A DNA stretch of 64,000 bases from Tatumella punctata (GTDB lineage: Bacteria > Pseudomonadota > Gammaproteobacteria > Enterobacterales > Enterobacteriaceae): assembly GCF_039523735.1 (NCBI RefSeq), contig NZ_BAAAFW010000092.1, positions 1-64,000 on the forward strand, written 5' to 3'. Numbering within the stretch: the first letter of the stretch is position 1; the number at the start of each line of letters is the position of its first letter. Below are positions 16,669-25,968 of this stretch, piece by piece. Made by a program: the position numbers and the translations under genes. The notes under the pieces are model-generated. The model was not told the origin of the DNA, did not search any database, and worked only from the letters and a program-made list of their open reading frames with translations.

Positions 16669-19104
16669 TCAGAGTAACTGGGCCAGCCGGTTGATATCCG
16701 ACTGGATCGCCCCTGCGGTGACATCACGTCCGGCACCCGGGCCGCGGATAATCAACGGATTATCCCGGTACCAGCGACTTTCAATCGCAAACACATTATC
16801 ACAGGGTAGTAAGGCCGCGAGCGGGTGATCAGACCTGACGGCTTCAACTCCGACTCTGGCTTTACCGCTGGCATCAAACCGTGCGACATAACGCAGTACC
16901 AGACCCATCTCAGCCGCTGCCTCATAGCGTTGCAGCATTTGCTCATCCAGTTCATCCGCATTTTCAAAGAAATGATCAACCGATGCTTCAGCGCAATGCT
17001 CCGGTACCAGGGATTCTACCCTGACCTGATGCGGCTCAATATCATAACCAGCTTCACGGGCAAGGATCACCAGCTTGCGCATAACATCCTGCCCTGAGAG
17101 GTCTACCCGCGGATCAGGCTCTGTCAGCCCCTGCTGCCAGGCCTGGTCGACCAGCTCGGTAAAAGGTACCGTTCCGTCATATTGCAGGAATAACCACGAT
17201 AAGGTGCCGGAAAAAATACCACTGAGGGACAATATTGAGTCACCGCTATCCCGCAGATCACGTACGGCATAGTTAATCGGTAACCCTGCGCCGACAGTAG
17301 CATTGTATAACCAGTGACGCCCTGTCCGTTTGAAGGCATCGCGAATTTGGCGCCAGTGAGTACTGTCTGATGAACCGGCCACTTTGTTAGCACTAATCAC
17401 ATGAAAGCCGTAACTGGCGAAATCCAGATACTGCTCAGCAATACGGCTGTCGGCGGTAACATCCAGTACGACAAGGTCATCAAAAGGATGGTCCCGCATC
17501 CATAAGAATAGTGACTCTTCATCACGAAGCTCTGATTCATCCTCAAAAAAAGCCAGGGTACGGCTGGCATCCAGCCCTTCATAATTCAGCAGGCTTTTCC
17601 GGCTGTCGGCCACACCGGCCAGCACAAACTCAAAGCCGGTTCGTCCGGACAGGTTTTCCTGTTCACGGGCAAATAATTCCAGCCAGCGTGAACCTATATT
17701 CCCTTTACCAAACAGAACCAGCCCGATACGTTTCTCCGCGCCGAACAGCGACTGATGGAGCCCCTGTATCAGGTGCTGTGTCGGCCCGCAACGCAATACC
17801 GCAACCAGGCTGATATTTTGCTCTGACTGCCAGACAAACTCGACCGGCTGGTCCTTGATTTGCTGCCAGAAACGGTGGGCATGTAACGGATTGCGGACGA
17901 CACCGGCCCCGACCATAGCGACCAGTGCCAGCCCGTTACGTAAACGGACATTTACCGGCAGGCCGCTGCTCTGCAGCAAAGCCAGTGCACTGTCCACCAC
18001 TTCCGAGGTATAGCAGAGTTGTAGCAGGTAGCGATCCGGATGCGTTCCGCTGGCAAGAGGGCGCAGCTGAGCACGGGCCAGCAGCAGTTCAGCCTCTTTT
18101 TTCAGGGCAGCAAAGTCATGCTGCTTCGCGATTTCAATTTCAATCAGACACACATCATCATGGCTGGTAACAATACGGGCACCGGTGCCGGAAGCAAGTA
18201 CCCGCTCAATACGCGTCGATCCCTGCTCAGGCTGATAACTGCAACGTAACTGCAGATCAATATCACTGGCAGAAACCGGTTGCAGAGTACGGGTATGCAA
18301 TACAGGCGCCGCCAGCCTGGCGAGCTCACTGGCTTCATCCAGTCTCAGCAAAGGTAACAGGCAGGCATCAGAGACTTTCCGCGGGTCAGCACTGTACACC
18401 CCGGCAACATCACTCCAGATAGTCACCCGCCCTGCCCCGGCCAGGGCGCCAATCTGGGTAGCAGAATAGTCAGAACCGTTACGCCCCAGCAATACAGTTT
18501 CTCCTGCCTGGTTACGCGCAATAAAACCGGTGATCACTACCCGCTGACCTGCGCATTCCGCCAGCAGCTGCTGCAACCGCTGACGGGATTCCGTCTCATT
18601 CACTTCCGGCTGGGCTGAACGCTCTGCATATAAAAATTGCCGGGCATCCAGCCAGCGAGTATTCATATCCTGCTGTGATAACAACGCCGCCATTAAACGT
18701 GCTGACCAGATTTCACCATGTCCCACGACTTCAGCATAGACAGCATCGGTGACGGGGCTGTCCAGCAGGACTGCCAGACGTTCAAGGTCATGAATAAACG
18801 TCTGAATCAAGGGGTCTGCCTGTTCGGCCGGCAGAACGCTGCTCATCAGTCCGGTCTGAAAACGACGTAAATTTTGCTGAACCTGATGCGCAGACAGGCG
18901 GTCTGTGTTACTGAGTTTCAGCCAGCTAATCAGTTGATTGGTGGTACTTCCTGCGGCAGACACCACCATCAGGTCGCCGGGGTGGCTATACTCCGCCATA
19001 ATCCCGGCGACCCGCTGATAACATTTTGCGTCAGCCAGGCTGCTGCCCCCGAATTTATGCAGTTGTCTCATTCCGGACGCCACACAGTCTGATGAAATTG
19101 TCAT
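16669..19104 (-). CDS. metL: bifunctional aspartokinase II / homoserine dehydrogenase II MetL
   Basis: Two domains. Aspartokinase (about residues 10-450) begins with the KFGGSSLAD substrate motif. Homoserine dehydrogenase (about 460-811) begins with the NAD(P) motif GKGNIGSRW and carries the conserved GAGLPI region. It feeds the methionine branch with homoserine. 811 aa, equal to E. coli except at the extreme N-terminus. It starts 2 nt after the metB stop, the same tight spacing as the E. coli metBL operon, so the two are co-translated and share MetJ control. Confidence 0.97.
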   Translation of the reverse strand: MTISSDCVASGMRQLHKFGGSSLADAKCYQRVAGIMAEYSHPGDLMVVSAAGSTTNQLISWLKLSNTDRLSAHQVQQNLRRFQTGLMSSVLPAEQADPLIQTFIHDLERLAVLLDSPVTDAVYAEVVGHGEIWSARLMAALLSQQDMNTRWLDARQFLYAERSAQPEVNETESRQRLQQLLAECAGQRVVITGFIARNQAGETVLLGRNGSDYSATQIGALAGAGRVTIWSDVAGVYSADPRKVSDACLLPLLRLDEASELARLAAPVLHTRTLQPVSASDIDLQLRCSYQPEQGSTRIERVLASGTGARIVTSHDDVCLIEIEIAKQHDFAALKKEAELLLARAQLRPLASGTHPDRYLLQLCYTSEVVDSALALLQSSGLPVNVRLRNGLALVAMVGAGVVRNPLHAHRFWQQIKDQPVEFVWQSEQNISLVAVLRCGPTQHLIQGLHQSLFGAEKRIGLVLFGKGNIGSRWLELFAREQENLSGRTGFEFVLAGVADSRKSLLNYEGLDASRTLAFFEDESELRDEESLFLWMRDHPFDDLVVLDVTADSRIAEQYLDFASYGFHVISANKVAGSSDSTHWRQIRDAFKRTGRHWLYNATVGAGLPINYAVRDLRDSGDSILSLSGIFSGTLSWLFLQYDGTVPFTELVDQAWQQGLTEPDPRVDLSGQDVMRKLVILAREAGYDIEPHQVRVESLVPEHCAEASVDHFFENADELDEQMLQRYEAAAEMGLVLRYVARFDASGKARVGVEAVRSDHPLAALLPCDNVFAIESRWYRDNPLIIRGPGAGRDVTAGAIQSDINRLAQLL

Positions 19105-19106
19105 GC

Positions 19107-20267
19107 TTACCCCTTTGCTGCCACCCGAAATGCATTTTCCAGGTCAGCAACTAAATCTTCATGGTCTTCGATACCGACAGATACCCGCAATAAAGTATCA
19201 GAAATACCTGCCGCAGCCCGCGCCTCAGATGACATACCGGCATGGGTCATGGTTGCAGCGTGAGAAATAAGGCTTTCCACACCACCCAGTGACTCCGCCA
19301 GTGTAAACAAGGAGAGTGATTTCAGAAAGGTTCTCACGGTCTGTTCGTCGCCATCGAGTTCGAAGCTTAGCATAGCGCCAAAACCCCTCTGTTGACGCCG
19401 GGCAAATTCATGGCCCGGGTTGTCAGGCAGCGAAGGATGATACAGTTTTTTCACCAGCGGTTGTTTCTTCAGCGCATCAACAATCGCCTGTGCATTACGC
19501 TGGGCAGCCGCCATCCTCGGCCCGAGGGTACGTAATCCGCGTAACAACAGATAACTGTCAAATGCAGCGCCGGTCACACCAATATTGTTCGCCCACCACG
19601 CCAGTTCAGTGACCCGTTCAGGGTCTTTTGCAATCACGGTGCCCGCGACCACATCAGAGTGTCCGTTCAGGTATTTGGTGCAGGAATGCACCACCAGATC
19701 GGCCCCCAGTGATAGCGGATTCTGTAATACCGGGCTGAGGAAAGTATTGTCAACTACCGAGACCGCTCCGGCTGCTTTGGCCGCCCGGCAAATAGCTTCA
19801 ATATCCACTACCCGTAACAGCGGATTACTCGGACTTTCTACCAGTACCAGTTTCGGGCCTTCAGCCATTGCTTCCGCCAGTGCCTGAGGATCCCCCTGAT
19901 CGACAAATTTAACCCTGAAAGCACCGCGCTTACTCAGGCTATCGAATAACCGATAGCTGCCACCATAGCAATCGTGAGGAGCGACCAGTAAATCTCCCGG
20001 TTTCAGAAAAACTGTGGTCACCAGCAGGATCGCCGACATTCCGGTATTGGTTAACACCGCCCCGGCGCCGCCTTCCAGTTTTGCCAGCGCCTGCTGTACC
20101 ACATCACGGGTCGGATTTCCGCGGCGTGAATAATCGTGGGCTCTTGGCTGATTAAAATCCACAAAATTATAGGTACTGGAAAGATGAATTGGCGGCACTA
20201 CGCAGCCATATTGCTCGTCATCATTCAAACCGCTACGGACTGCGATGGTCGCTTGCTTATGTGTCAT
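19107..20267 (-). CDS. metB: cystathionine gamma-synthase MetB
   Basis: PLP enzyme that joins O-succinylhomoserine and cysteine to cystathionine. 386 aa, as in E. coli. PLP lysine in SCTKYLNGHSD, plus the YSRRGNPT and VESPSNPLL segments. The frame is open to 20342, but an earlier start would lie within the MetJ operator; MTHKQATIAV at 20267 matches the family. First gene of metBL, divergent from metJ, and repressed by MetJ-SAM through the boxes at 20321-20360. Confidence 0.96.
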   Translation of the reverse strand: MTHKQATIAVRSGLNDDEQYGCVVPPIHLSSTYNFVDFNQPRAHDYSRRGNPTRDVVQQALAKLEGGAGAVLTNTGMSAILLVTTVFLKPGDLLVAPHDCYGGSYRLFDSLSKRGAFRVKFVDQGDPQALAEAMAEGPKLVLVESPSNPLLRVVDIEAICRAAKAAGAVSVVDNTFLSPVLQNPLSLGADLVVHSCTKYLNGHSDVVAGTVIAKDPERVTELAWWANNIGVTGAAFDSYLLLRGLRTLGPRMAAAQRNAQAIVDALKKQPLVKKLYHPSLPDNPGHEFARRQQRGFGAMLSFELDGDEQTVRTFLKSLSLFTLAESLGGVESLISHAATMTHAGMSSEARAAAGISDTLLRVSVGIEDHEDLVADLENAFRVAAKG

Positions 20268-20320
20268 GGCGTATTTTTCACTGAAAAGGGGAAAGGCGTA
20301 CAGAATAACACCCATGCATT

Positions 20321-20360
20321 GGACGTCAACACATCTAGACATCTAAATGTCTGTGAGTAC
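20321..20360. promoter_or_regulatory. MetJ operator in metB-metJ region (tandem met boxes)
   Basis: Five consecutive 8-mers: GGACGTCA, ACACATCT, AGACATCT, AAATGTCT and GTGAGTAC. The first four fit the AGACGTCT consensus well. Placement between metB and metJ is as in E. coli, where five boxes are known. Confidence 0.92.
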
Positions 20361-20530
20361 AGATTGAGCAATAGAGCAAGAAACGCTAAAATTAGCCGGT
20401 AAAGTCAGATATCGCCATAATTGCTACTATGACAGTTAACCATTTACCTGTTGAGGCAAAACTATAATGCAGATATCTGGCATAATTAGCTGAACCCGGC
20501 AAGTTAACTTTTTATTAATTAAGGTACCCC

Positions 20531-20848
20531 ATGGCTGAATGGAATGCCGAATATATCAGCCCTTATGCTGAGCATGGCAAAAAAAGTGAGCAGGTAAAGA
20601 AAATTACCGTCTCTATCCCTCTGAAAGTACTTAAAATTCTGACTGATGAGCGGACTCGCCGCCAGGTAAACAACCTGCGCCATGCCACCAACAGTGAATT
20701 GCTGTGTGAGGCATTTTTGCATGCATTTACCGGACAACCGTTACCGGATGATAATGATCTGCGGAAAGAGCGTGGCGACGAGATTCCGGAAGAAGCGAAA
20801 GTCATCATGCGTGAAATGGGCATTGACCCGGATAAATGGGAATATTGA
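20531..20848 (+). CDS. metJ: methionine repressor MetJ
   Basis: Ribbon-helix-helix repressor that uses S-adenosylmethionine as corepressor. 105 aa, the family length. The DNA-binding beta-strand is in KKITVSIPLKVL, and the helix segment is TNSELLCEAFLHAFTGQPLP. It starts MAEWNAEYISPY after AAGG. Divergent from metB over its own operator, which implies autoregulation. It is followed by a strong terminator shared with rpmE. Confidence 0.98.
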   Translation: MAEWNAEYISPYAEHGKKSEQVKKITVSIPLKVLKILTDERTRRQVNNLRHATNSELLCEAFLHAFTGQPLPDDNDLRKERGDEIPEEAKVIMREMGIDPDKWEY

Positions 20849-20900
20849 TCGCGGGAAATTTCTGCGTTTTACTCTTTGCTGAGTAAAAAAAGGTAAAAAA

Positions 20901-20922
20901 AACCCGGCAATGCCGGGTTTTT
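20901..20922. terminator. bidirectional terminator between metJ and rpmE
   Basis: Stem AACCCGGCA / TGCCGGGTT with a one-base loop (in practice a shorter stem with a larger loop). A TTTTTT run follows on plus, and a run of A on the other side gives T-tracts on minus. Confidence 0.92.
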
Positions 20923-20956
20923 TACATCCGAATCCGCAGACTCGTCTGTCAGAAAC

Positions 20957-21169
20957 TTATTTTGAACCCGGGATGCTGAAACGTTTGTTGAAACGTTCAA
21001 CACGACCACCGGTGTCAACAACACGCTGTTTACCAGTGTAGAACGGGTGGCATTTACCACATACGTCCAGGTTCACATCGTGACCCATGGTAGAGTGAGT
21101 GTTGATAACGTTACCGCAAGAGCAGGTAATGGTGACTGCTTTATATTCCGGGTGAATACCTTGTTTCAT
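20957..21169 (-). CDS. rpmE: 50S ribosomal protein L31 (zinc form) RpmE
   Basis: Small ribosomal protein at the 50S/30S bridge. 70 aa with the zinc ligands CSCG (C16, C18) and CGKC (C37, C40), so this is the zinc-binding type rather than the zinc-free YkgM type made under starvation. The frame is open upstream to 21232, but MKQGIHPEYK at 21169, preceded by GAGGTT, is the family start. Convergent with metJ and divergent from priA. Confidence 0.97.
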   Translation of the reverse strand: MKQGIHPEYKAVTITCSCGNVINTHSTMGHDVNLDVCGKCHPFYTGKQRVVDTGGRVERFNKRFSIPGSK

Positions 21170-21293
21170 GGGAGAACCTCTGTAGAAGGCCGTGTCGCTC
21201 TCCGTGCCAGGCGAACCTGCACAGCACCACACGCGGTTAAAAAAGAATGTTTTTTTGATGCACTGCTGCCGTTACAAGCAACAGCGGCGCTAT

Positions 21294-21323
21294 ATTATAC
21301 AGAACCTCATTGATATGATGCAA
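21294..21323 (-). promoter_or_regulatory. candidate rpmE promoter
   Basis: On the minus strand TTGCAT (21318-21323), 18-bp spacer, and a perfect TATAAT (21294-21299), followed by ATAGCGCC. This leaves an untranslated leader of roughly 115 nt before the rpmE start, compatible with the L31 leader regulation known in relatives. Confidence 0.65.
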
Positions 21324-21392
21324 ATAAATTAACCATGCCAGCGACAGGATTCACCGTGTACACTACAATTTTGATTCGCCGGAGCCTACTGA

Positions 21393-23588
21393 ATGCCTGT
21401 CATTAAGGTCGCACTTCCTGTCCCTCTGCCTCGTCTGTTTGATTATCTTGCACCGGCAGGCCCGGTGCCGGTAACAGGCAGCAGAGTCAGTGTGACATTT
21501 GGTCACCGGAAAATGACGGGGATTGTGTATGCGGTAACCGCCCAGAGTGAGCTGCCTGAAGCACAGCTGAAAACGATTGATGCAGTGATTGATCCGCAAA
21601 ATATATTTACGGAATCATTATGGAAACTGCTGAACTGGGCCACGGGGTATTACCACTATCCGGTCGGCGAGGTTCTCTTCCATGCATTACCGGTATTACT
21701 CCGTCAGGGTCGCCCGGCCGTTCCCCCTTCAGGCTGGCAATGGTCACTGACCGAACAAGGAAAAATCACCGCCCCGGAAAGCCTGAAACGGGCAGTAAAA
21801 CAACAACAGGCCCTTTCTGCTCTGCGTAGTGCTCCTTTGCAGCGCCATGAGCTCAGTCAGCACGATCTGAGTGATGCGGTATTGCAAGCCTTACGTAAAA
21901 AAGGCCTGTGTGAACTGAGCGAAATCCCTCCGCAACTCACAGACTGGCGTAAAGACTATCGGGTAAAGGGTGAACGCCTGAGGTTAAACACCGAACAGGC
22001 AACGGCTGTCGGCGCGATCCGCAGCCTGGATAACCAATATGCGGCCTGGTTGCTGGCGGGTATTACCGGCTCAGGAAAAACCGAAGTTTACCTCAGTGTG
22101 CTGGAAAATATTCTGGCCGAAGGTAAACAGGCCTTAGTGCTGGTTCCCGAAATCGGCCTGACACCCCAGACTATCGCCCGGTTCCGTGAACGTTTTCATG
22201 CCCCTGTCGATGTACTTCATTCTGCGCTGAATGACAGCGAGCGGTTAAATGTCTGGCTGCGGGCTGGCCGGGGGGAGTCGGCAATTATTATCGGTACCCG
22301 CTCGGCACTGTTTACTCCGCTGGCCAGACCAGGGGTCATCATTATTGATGAAGAGCATGACAGCTCTTATAAGCAACAGGAAGGATGGCGCTACCATGCC
22401 AGGGACTTAGCGGTCTTCCGCGCACATCAGGAAAATATACCGGTTGTCCTCGGTTCAGCGACCCCGGCGCTGGAAACACTGCATAATGTCGACACCGGAA
22501 AGTATCGCCAGTTAACGCTGACAAAACGTGCCGGTAATGCGCGCCCTGCGCTGCAGCAGCTTATCGACTTAAAGGGTGTACGTTTACAGTCAGGACTTTC
22601 CCCGGTATTGATCAATAAAATGCGTCAGCATCTTCAGGCTGATAATCAGGTGCTGCTGTTCCTCAACCGACGGGGTTATGCGCCGGCCTTACTTTGTCAT
22701 GACTGCGGATGGCTGGCCGAGTGCCAGCGCTGTGAGCATTACTATACCTTCCATCAGCAACAACGTTTGCTGCGCTGTCATCACTGTGACAGCCAGCGGC
22801 CCCTGCCTTACCAGTGCCCTCAGTGTGGTTCAACACATCTGATGCCGGTGGGGATGGGGACAGAACAGCTGGAAGAACAGCTAAAAACATTATTTCCCGG
22901 GATACCGGTCACCCGGGTAGACCGTGATACCACCAGCCGTAAAGGCACACTGGAACAACATCTGGACGATATTCATCGGGGAGGGGCCCGTATTCTTGCA
23001 GGAACACAAATGCTGGCCAAAGGTCACCATTTTCCGGATGTCACTCTGGTTGCCCTGCTCGATGCAGACGGTGCACTGTTTTCTGCCGATTTCCGGGCCG
23101 CAGAGCGTTTTGCCCAGTTGTATACCCAGGTTGCAGGCAGGGCAGGACGGGCAGGGAAACAAGGTGAGGTTGTATTACAGACCCACCACCCGGAACACCC
23201 GCTATTACATACCCTGTTATATGAGGGATATTTCTCCTTTGCCCGCCAGACATTGCAGGAAAGAAAGCTGGTCAGCCTGCCGCCCTACTCCAGCCACGCC
23301 CTGTTTCGTGCTGATGACGCGGATAACCAGCAGGCAGAACAGTTTCTGCTGCAGTTGCGTAATCTGCTGGAGGCCAGTCCGCTAAAAGATGATCATTTCT
23401 GGATTATGGGGCCGGTGCCGGCATTGCAGTCAAAAAGAAACGGCCGCTGGCGCTGGCAACTATTATTACAACATACCTCACGTAAACAACTGCAACGTAT
23501 TCTGAGCCACACACTGCCGCTGGTGACAGCATTACCGGCATTACGGAAAATGAAATGGACCCTGGATATCGACCCGACAGAAAACTGA
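21393..23588 (+). CDS. priA: primosomal protein N', replication-restart helicase PriA
   Basis: Recognises stalled or repaired forks and loads the primosome. 731 aa, in line with E. coli. The N-terminal 3' DNA-binding domain is followed by Walker A GITGSGKTEVY, the DEEH box (IIIDEEHDSSYKQQ), and the zinc region with paired cysteines (CHDCGWLAECQRC, then CHHC and CPQC). Helicase motif VI region QVAGRAGRAGK is intact. Start MPVIKVALPVPLPRLFDY fits the family. Divergent from rpmE; cytR follows about 160 bp downstream. Confidence 0.97.
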   Translation: MPVIKVALPVPLPRLFDYLAPAGPVPVTGSRVSVTFGHRKMTGIVYAVTAQSELPEAQLKTIDAVIDPQNIFTESLWKLLNWATGYYHYPVGEVLFHALPVLLRQGRPAVPPSGWQWSLTEQGKITAPESLKRAVKQQQALSALRSAPLQRHELSQHDLSDAVLQALRKKGLCELSEIPPQLTDWRKDYRVKGERLRLNTEQATAVGAIRSLDNQYAAWLLAGITGSGKTEVYLSVLENILAEGKQALVLVPEIGLTPQTIARFRERFHAPVDVLHSALNDSERLNVWLRAGRGESAIIIGTRSALFTPLARPGVIIIDEEHDSSYKQQEGWRYHARDLAVFRAHQENIPVVLGSATPALETLHNVDTGKYRQLTLTKRAGNARPALQQLIDLKGVRLQSGLSPVLINKMRQHLQADNQVLLFLNRRGYAPALLCHDCGWLAECQRCEHYYTFHQQQRLLRCHHCDSQRPLPYQCPQCGSTHLMPVGMGTEQLEEQLKTLFPGIPVTRVDRDTTSRKGTLEQHLDDIHRGGARILAGTQMLAKGHHFPDVTLVALLDADGALFSADFRAAERFAQLYTQVAGRAGRAGKQGEVVLQTHHPEHPLLHTLLYEGYFSFARQTLQERKLVSLPPYSSHALFRADDADNQQAEQFLLQLRNLLEASPLKDDHFWIMGPVPALQSKRNGRWRWQLLLQHTSRKQLQRILSHTLPLVTALPALRKMKWTLDIDPTEN

Positions 23589-23624
23589 CGGTCATTATCA
23601 ATGTGCGATACAGTACGAAAATAC

Positions 23625-23641
23625 ATCACTGACTGAGTGAT
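23625..23641 (+). terminator. weak hairpin after priA
   Basis: ATCACT / AGTGAT stem with a 5-nt loop followed by TTATTG, 37 bp after the priA stop. Short stem, so low confidence. Confidence 0.4.
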
Positions 23642-23752
23642 TTATTGCAAATCTGGTAACGGAGGCGGCAGATAATCTGCTAACAATAGCCGTAGCTGCG
23701 GTGTTGTGTACCGCCTTATCTGATGACTAACTGACTGCCGGGAGTTTATGCT

Positions 23753-24778
23753 TTGAAACAGAATCCACCACCGACTCGTGCCACCATGAAAGATGTTGCC
23801 GAAAGAGCCGGTGTTTCAACAGCCACTGTTTCACGTGCCCTGGCCTCTCCGGAAAAAGTGTCGGTTTCAGCACGTCAGAAAGTGATACAGGCGATGGCCG
23901 GACTGGGCTATTCGTCTGCCCTGCTTCCCAGGCAACAAAAAAGAAATGACTCCCGGACGCTGTTAATTCTCGTTCCTGATATATGTGACCCGTTTTTCTA
24001 TGAAATGATCCGCGGTATCGAGATCACTGCAGCGGCTGAGGGGTATCTGGTGTTAATCGGTGACTGTGCCCATCAGAATTTACAGGAAGTGGGTTTTCTG
24101 GAACAAATACTGACGCGGCAGATAGACGGGTTACTGCTGCTGGGTTCTCAGGTCCCTCCATTACACGAACTGGTCCATCGTGATCAATTACCCCCACTGG
24201 TGATGGCTAACGAATTTTCTGCCGATCTGGACTACCCGACCGTACATATCGATAACCTGACTTCGGCCTTCAATGCCGTCAGCTATCTGTTAAACACGGG
24301 GGTTAAAAAGATCGCCTGTGTGACAGGTCCCGAGTCGATCTCTCACTGCCAGTATCGTAAGCAAGGCTATATTCAGGCCCTGAGACGTCACAATATTGAC
24401 ATTAATCCCCATTATCTGGCCCGTGGTGATTTCAGCTTTGACTCGGGCAGAGACGCCCTATCCCGGCTGATGCGATTACCGGATCCCCCTGATGCTGTAT
24501 TTTGTCATAACGATCTGATGGCACTGGGTGTTATGCATCAGGCTTCATTACTGGGTATCCGAATACCGCAGCAATTATCTGTTATCGGTTTTGATGATAT
24601 TGATATAGCCCGGTACAGTCATCCGCCACTGACTACCATTTCTCAGCCCCGTTTTCAGATCGGCTGCGAAGCGGCGACGTTATTAATTGAAATCATCAAA
24701 GGAGAACGAATCAATGGCGGCTCCCGGTTACTGGAAGCCAGCCTGGTCGTTCGCCAGTCGACGTTAGCACCGGCGTAA
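23753..24778 (+). CDS. cytR: LacI-family repressor CytR
   Basis: Represses nucleoside uptake and catabolism genes together with CRP and is relieved by cytidine in E. coli. The LacI helix-turn-helix reads MKDVAERAGVSTATVSRAL (about residues 12-30). The periplasmic-binding-protein-like domain contains LILVPDICDPFFYEMIRGIE and YLVLIGDCAHQN, both characteristic of CytR. The frame begins at a TTG (23753) with GGGAG upstream; no ATG is available before residue 12, which would cut the first helix. 341 aa. Confidence 0.92.
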   Translation: MKQNPPPTRATMKDVAERAGVSTATVSRALASPEKVSVSARQKVIQAMAGLGYSSALLPRQQKRNDSRTLLILVPDICDPFFYEMIRGIEITAAAEGYLVLIGDCAHQNLQEVGFLEQILTRQIDGLLLLGSQVPPLHELVHRDQLPPLVMANEFSADLDYPTVHIDNLTSAFNAVSYLLNTGVKKIACVTGPESISHCQYRKQGYIQALRRHNIDINPHYLARGDFSFDSGRDALSRLMRLPDPPDAVFCHNDLMALGVMHQASLLGIRIPQQLSVIGFDDIDIARYSHPPLTTISQPRFQIGCEAATLLIEIIKGERINGGSRLLEASLVVRQSTLAPA

Positions 24779-24946
24779 CAATGGAGTACAACCGTCCGCG
24801 CTGACGAGATTTTTCAGGCAATAACTCAGGCAGAGTTTACTGGTCAAAGTTCATCCCCTTGAGTAAAATGACGGAGTTATTGCGATTAAATATAAAGATC
24901 TGGGCTGTTCGCCCGCCAGACTGATGTATAACTTATCGGAACGAAT

Positions 24947-25882
24947 GTGGCACAAAAAGACTATGTAGGCCGCGGGCGTTCAACAGGGACGCAGCGTAGG
25001 AAAAACGCTCCTCGGGGTAAAAAGGGCAAGACCCGCCCGGGATTACCAAAACAGATGATCGTACTGGCTGTTGCTGTACTGGTCACTTTTGCCGGCGGTC
25101 TGTGGTTTATAACCCATCATAAAAAAGAAGAAGTACCGGAAGTTATACCGCATAAAAATGCCGGTAATGGCTTACCTCCTAAACCGGAAGAACGCTGGAA
25201 GTATATAAAAGAACTGGAGAATCGCCAGACCACTGTGCCGGTTCCGACCGAGCCTTCTGCAGGGGGAGAGATAAAATCACAGACCCAGTTAACTGATGAG
25301 CAGCGCCAGTTACTGGAGCAGATGGCCGCAGATATGCGCCAGCAGCCGACGCAACTCAATGAAGTACCGTGGAATCAGCAAACCCCGGCACAACAGCAAC
25401 AGACACTGCGTCAGCAGGCTGCAACCCTGCAACAACAGAAAACCTATCAGCAACAACAGTTGCTACAGGCAGAGCGCCAACAGCGCCTTGAAAAACAACA
25501 GCGTCTGGAGCGGCAACAACAGGCAGAAAGGCAACAACGTGCTGATCGCCAGCAGCAGGCACAACAACCGGCAGTGGGTCATGCACAGACCAGCACTCCG
25601 GCTGTCACTGCGCCTGCGGCAGCACCTGTCAGCAAACAGCCGGCAGCCACACCAGGAAAACACTGGCTGATACAATGCGGTTCATTCAAAGGCAGCGCAC
25701 CGGCAGAGTCTGTACGAGCCTCTCTGGCCTTTGAAGGCTTTGAAAGCCGGATTACCACCGGCGGGGGCTGGAACCGGGTAGTGATCGGACCGTATCAGGA
25801 CAGGGCTAAGGTGGACAGTATCGTCAGACAACTGCGCGGTTCTGGCCATACAAACTGTATTACTCTTTCTGCCGGGGGTTGA
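24947..25882 (+). CDS. ftsN: cell-division protein FtsN
   Basis: Late divisome protein that triggers septal peptidoglycan synthesis. Short basic cytoplasmic N-terminus, membrane segment about residues 36-55, the periplasmic NGLPPKPEERWKYIKELE helix region, a long Q/R-rich linker (about 120-205), and a C-terminal SPOR domain (about 235-311) that binds denuded septal glycan. It starts at GTG (24947), as E. coli ftsN does, giving MAQKDYV. 311 aa. The linker is unusually repetitive, with QQ, ERQQR and RQQQA units. The 3' end overlaps the putative heat-shock promoter of hslVU. Confidence 0.95.
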   Translation: MAQKDYVGRGRSTGTQRRKNAPRGKKGKTRPGLPKQMIVLAVAVLVTFAGGLWFITHHKKEEVPEVIPHKNAGNGLPPKPEERWKYIKELENRQTTVPVPTEPSAGGEIKSQTQLTDEQRQLLEQMAADMRQQPTQLNEVPWNQQTPAQQQQTLRQQAATLQQQKTYQQQQLLQAERQQRLEKQQRLERQQQAERQQRADRQQQAQQPAVGHAQTSTPAVTAPAAAPVSKQPAATPGKHWLIQCGSFKGSAPAESVRASLAFEGFESRITTGGGWNRVVIGPYQDRAKVDSIVRQLRGSGHTNCITLSAGG

Positions 25883-25905
25883 AAGCCTTCAATCCTCCCC
25901 CATAT
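25878..25905 (+). promoter_or_regulatory. sigma-32-type promoter of hslVU
   Basis: GTTGAAA (25878-25884), a 13-bp spacer, then CCCCATAT (25898-25905), which fits the sigma-32 consensus CTTGAAA / CCCCATNT closely. It begins in the last codons of ftsN. hslVU is a heat-shock operon in E. coli with a promoter in the same place. Confidence 0.82.
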
Positions 25906-25918
25906 ACCCCCTTAAGTG

Positions 25919-25945
25919 ACTCCGCGTACTGCGCGGAGTTTTTTT
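25919..25945 (+). terminator. stem-loop with T-run: ftsN terminator or hslVU 5' UTR stabiliser
   Basis: ACTCCGCG / CGCGGAGT stem with a 5-nt loop followed by seven T. It has the form of an intrinsic terminator for ftsN. It lies downstream of the heat-shock promoter, inside the hslVU leader, where E. coli has a stem-loop reported to stabilise the hslVU mRNA. Both roles are possible. Confidence 0.75.
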
Positions 25946-25968
25946 CTTGATCTAAAAAGGGGCGGCCC

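Noticed and set aside
22924..23385. 153-codon plus-strand frame
   Set aside because: Out-of-frame shadow inside priA, whose own frame carries the helicase motifs.
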